DNA of 64,000 nt, from assembly GCA_043228905.1 (NCBI GenBank), contig JBHGNT010000010.1, positions 4,960,001 to 5,024,000 on the forward strand, read 5' to 3'. A program made the position numbers and the translations under genes. Below the pieces are notes generated by a model. It saw only the letters and a list, made by a program, of their open reading frames with translations, did not search any database and had not been told where the DNA came from. The DNA is from Azolla caroliniana. Taxonomy: Eukaryota > Polypodiophyta. Below, in pieces: positions 60,774 to 64,000 of this stretch (position 1 is the stretch's first letter; each line of letters starts with the position of its first letter).

Positions 60774-61332
60774 TCTCTCTCTCTCTCTCTATCCATCCAT
60801 CTATCCATCTATCTATCTATCTATCTCAGAATCTATCTATCTATCTATCTATCTCAGAGACAGAGAGAGACAGAGATCTTACGTCGTATTCTAACGTAAA
60901 GATCATGTTTCAATGCATACATGCTACATTGCAAGAGCGTCAAATTGCTGCACAAAGCGATGTAGCTAGCTGCTTTACACAACACACAGACAGGCAGACA
61001 AGACAAGACAAGACTAGGGTAGGGTGGCTACTGAGCGATCTTACAACTTACCAAGAGGGGGGGGGGGAGGGGAACACAGTGGTATGCTTGAGGAGGGGAG
61101 GGAAGGGAAAGAGCGTATGTTGAGAGGGTAAGGCTGGAAGGAAGAGGAACAAGATGAGACAGAGAGACAGAGATGGAGGAAGAGCTCTCTTAAATCTTGC
61201 TCTCAGTAAGCTGCTATTCACTGAGCGAAGGAGGGGGGGGAGGGAAGAAGATGAAAGAGAGAGACAGAGACAGAGGATGAGAGAGAGGGAGAAGAGAGAG
61301 AGAAGAGAGAGAAGAGAGTAAAGAGAGTCGAT

Positions 61333-61367
<35 letters not shown>

Positions 61368-61380
61368 AGAGAAGCAGAGA
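60774..61380. repeat. GA/CT-rich leader and promoter region of the methyltransferase gene
   Basis: (CT)n at 60774-60790 and (TCTA)n at about 60792-60855 are followed by long purine-rich runs at about 61200-61370. Frames on either strand are Arg/Glu or Leu/Ser low-complexity by-products. This is upstream sequence for the minus-strand gene. Confidence 0.65.
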
Positions 61381-62444
61381 AACAGAGGAGGAGGCAGCTG
61401 CAGCTGCAGAGCAGCAGCATTTAATGCAGGAAATGGATGTGGGCGATTTGATGAAGAAGATGATGAAAAAGAAGAAGAACAACAACAACAACAATTTGTT
61501 GGCCAACAACCCCACACAACACACCCTATTCCTGTTCTGTTCCTCGTGGCCCGCCCGCCCGCCCTCCGGACGCCCATCCCGCCCATCGGATGGACACTCT
61601 TGCTTATTAATTTAACTTAACCTTTGCTAGCTTCCTTCCACCCATCACTCCCTTGAATAGACATCCTAACATTGACAACACCCTTTACACTCATCGTAAA
61701 CCAACAGTGAAAGAACAATGCAGTTGTTCTGCAAAATATATATATATATATATATATATCACATCGAGATCGACCATCAGCAACAGAAGGAAGACAACGA
61801 AGCAGGAAAAACAAGAAAAAAGTATCATCCGATCAATTCTCTCATAATGATTGTTTTGTTTGTCCCCTGGTCGTGTGTGCATATGAGCAATCGTGACAAC
61901 TTAGGGCTCGGGGGTGGCGTGTTCTGAGTTCACCTTATCAAACTTAAACACCATAAAAACCTCACCCGAATGCAATACCAACGTATTTCCTTAACATCAT
62001 TGTGCACTCTCTTTAAATTGTACATTGGAAGTAGGTGGATGTCGCATACACTTTCGGCTGATCTCTAGACCATCTTTTTTTTTGACCCTATGCCTCCAAT
62101 CATTCATTAATCAAGATAGAACAAAGAGTGAATAGAAATGTTTCTTCCCTCGACCATTAGTGATAAAGGTAAAAGAGCTCGTTCAACCTTTAGTTGATAC
62201 ACTTCTTACATTGTTGTATTGAATATGAGCGGAGACATAAAGAGGCATACCGCGAGAGTTAGGTAAGATAATAAAGCGGAACAATAAATTTAAACATACG
62301 ACTTGGGATGACTTCAATAAAATAAAATAAAAATGGCAACATTTATTATTGATTTCAATCTCATGCTTGAAGAGTGGGTTTTTTAGGCTCTTTATGAAGT
62401 TAAGAGATTAACTATCTACGAGGGCATAGATAGGAGTCAACAAT
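61381..62444. other. intergenic, no gene recognised
   Basis: Upstream flank of the methyltransferase gene. It contains GC-rich CCCGCCCGCCC at 61550, a (TA)n tract at about 61737-61759, and then AT-rich sequence without supported coding regions. Confidence 0.55.
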
Positions 62445-62640
62445 GTCTCGCTTCGAGCCTAAACCGAACCGTTAAACCATTTTAAATGGTTTGGTGGTTC
62501 GGCTCGGCTCTATTCATGCGTGAGCATCATAAACCGGTTTGAGCTCGGTTTGGCAAGGTTCAAGGCAAACCGAACTAGTTATGTCCAAACCAGTTTAGGA
62601 ACCAATTTGGTTCAAGTTTGAAAACTTCCAAACCGGTTAA
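62445..62640. repeat. AACCGG/GGTTT-rich patch
   Basis: Clustered copies of AAACCGGTT, GGTTTGG and GGTTCGGCTCGG in both orientations over about 190 bp, ending where the 236-bp array begins. It is probably decayed repeat sequence. Confidence 0.5.
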
Positions 62641-63710
62641 GCATTGAGAGATGGAAAATGTTGAATGTTTTCTTCATGTTTAATGAATGTATACGTTGTA
62701 CGTATCAACCACCTCTTCGGGTATTTCTTCCCCCTACACGAGGCATGTGACCATATATAAGCAATTGAGAGGGGAAAAGAAGTTCATGAGGAGATCATCG
62801 ACAAGGGCTTGCTAGAAAAACATGTTGTATTGTACTTATCAATGCTTTGGTAGATATGTATGCACAATACGGTTAAGCGTTGAGAGATGGAAAATGTTGA
62901 ATGTTTTCTTCATGTTTAATGAATGTATACGTTGTACGTATCAACCACCTCTTCGGGTATTTCTTCCCCCTACACGAGGCATGTGACCATATATAAGCAA
63001 TTGAGAGGGGAAAAAAAGTTCATGAGGAGATCATCGACAAGGGCTTGCTAGAAAAACATGTTGTATTGTACTTATCAATGCTTTGGTAGATATGTATGCA
63101 CAATACGGTTAAGCGTTGAGAGATGGAAAATGTTGAATGTTTTCTTCATGTTTAATGAATGTATACGTTGTATGCATCAACCACCTCTTCGGGTATTTCT
63201 TCCCCCTACACGAGGCATGTGACCATATATAAGCAATTGAGAGGGGAAAAGAAGTTCATGAGGAGATCATCGACAAGGGCTTGCTAGAAAAACATGTTGT
63301 ATTGTACTTATCAATGCTTTGGTAGATATGTATGCACAATACGGTTAAGCGTTGAGAGATGGAAAATGTTGAATGTTTTCTTCATGTTTAATGAATGTAT
63401 ACGTTGTATGCATCAACCACCTCTTCGGGTATTTCTTCCCCCTACACGAGGCATGTGACCATATATAAGCAATTGAGAGGGGAAAAGAAGTTCATGAGGA
63501 GATCATCGACAAGGGCTTGCTAGAAAAACATGTTGTATTGTACTTATCAATGCTTTGGTAGATATGTATGCACAATACGGTTAAGCGTTGAGAGATGGAA
63601 AATGTTGAATGTTTTCTTCATGTTTAATGAATGTATACGTTGTACGCATCAACCACCTCTTCGGGTATTTCTTCCCCCTACATGAGGCATGTGACCATAT
63701 ATAAGCAATC
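62635..63710. repeat. 236-bp tandem satellite built from a PPR gene fragment
   Basis: GGTTAAGCGTTGAGAGATGG (first unit GGTTAAGCATTG) starts units at 62635, 62871, 63107, 63343 and 63579, an exact 236-bp period. The fifth unit is cut near 63710. Units are almost identical. Each codes, on the plus strand, GKEVHEEIIDKGLLEKHVVL and, after a one-base frame change, INALVDMYAQYG. Both are PPR signature sequences. The array is thus an amplified, non-coding PPR relic. Confidence 0.9.
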
Positions 63711-63714
63711 GAGG

Positions 63715-63850
63715 TATGTGTGTATATATATCTATGTATGTGTGTGTATATGTATTTATGTATGTGTGTATATGTATCTATGTATGTGTGTATATGTATA
63801 ACAATATATATGTATGTGTATGTGTATGTGTGTATATGTATATGTAAACG
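63715..63850. repeat. (TATGTG)n-like microsatellite
   Basis: Interspersed TATGTGTGTATATGTATC-type units follow directly on the truncated fifth 236-bp unit. The last 150 bases of the window hold CGAATATC-type short repeats and no gene. Confidence 0.8.
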
Positions 63851-64000
63851 AATGGTTTTATAATATTCGTAGAGTCATTTTCTATTCTCGAATATCTCGA
63901 ATATTACGGATATCGAATACCACGAATATCACACATGGGTCAATCTATGATTCTATATATGTACTGTGTACATATGTAACTTATTATACATACTATGAGC

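Noticed and set aside
61048-61586. Leu/Ser/Phe-rich minus-strand frames of 122-158 codons
   Set aside because: They are translations of the polypyrimidine strand of the purine-rich promoter region; a membrane protein is not supported.

Overview
This is a plant nuclear window. It has spliced genes with GT/AG introns, plant-type LTR and non-LTR retrotransposons, tRNA-headed SINE-like repeats and many minisatellites. The intact pentatricopeptide-repeat (PPR) gene, the PPR debris around it and the style of its repeats suggest a fern or another seedless vascular plant. That assignment is inference, because no species marker is present.

Only three host genes look functional. (1) 14127-17060, minus strand: a five-exon LysM-domain, GPI-anchored receptor-like protein (LYM/LYP type); the exon lengths sum to an exact 425-codon frame. 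(2) 47623-49911, plus strand: a single-exon PPR protein of about 762 residues. (3) 58892-60714, minus strand: a five-exon caffeoyl-CoA O-methyltransferase (354 codons) with a low-complexity N-terminal extension of about 120 residues. All three have GA/CT-rich tracts in their 5' leaders. A partial open frame of unknown identity leaves the window at base 1.

The rest is mostly transposon. 736-7038 (minus) is a Ty3/gypsy element with an intact pol, a gag broken by one early stop, one LTR, and no recognisable 3' LTR. 7113-12595 (minus) is a 5'-truncated L1-type LINE fused to a non-LINE tail. 21840-25390 (minus) is a decayed second gypsy element. 25470-26570 (minus) is a copia fragment. 29298-40602 (plus) is a composite of two L1 copies separated by the same non-LINE tail, and the whole block is flanked by a near-perfect target-site duplication. 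42724-45765 (plus) is a truncated copia element with its LTR, primer site and gag. 52389-53092 holds a PPR retrocopy with a perfect 17-bp target-site duplication. 53345-55185 (minus) is a decayed LINE of another type, split by a 704-bp solo LTR.

Tandem repeats are a theme. The 3' end of the methyltransferase gene has been expanded into a 1.8-kb array (57070-58880). A frameshifted piece of a PPR gene forms a 236-bp satellite (62635-63710). Further arrays have units of 48, about 80 and 105 bp. I see no prokaryotic features, CRISPR arrays, rRNA genes or convincing functional tRNA genes. Exon boundaries were placed by eye from splice signals, phase and family similarity. Element edges are approximate unless a duplication or terminal repeat is cited.
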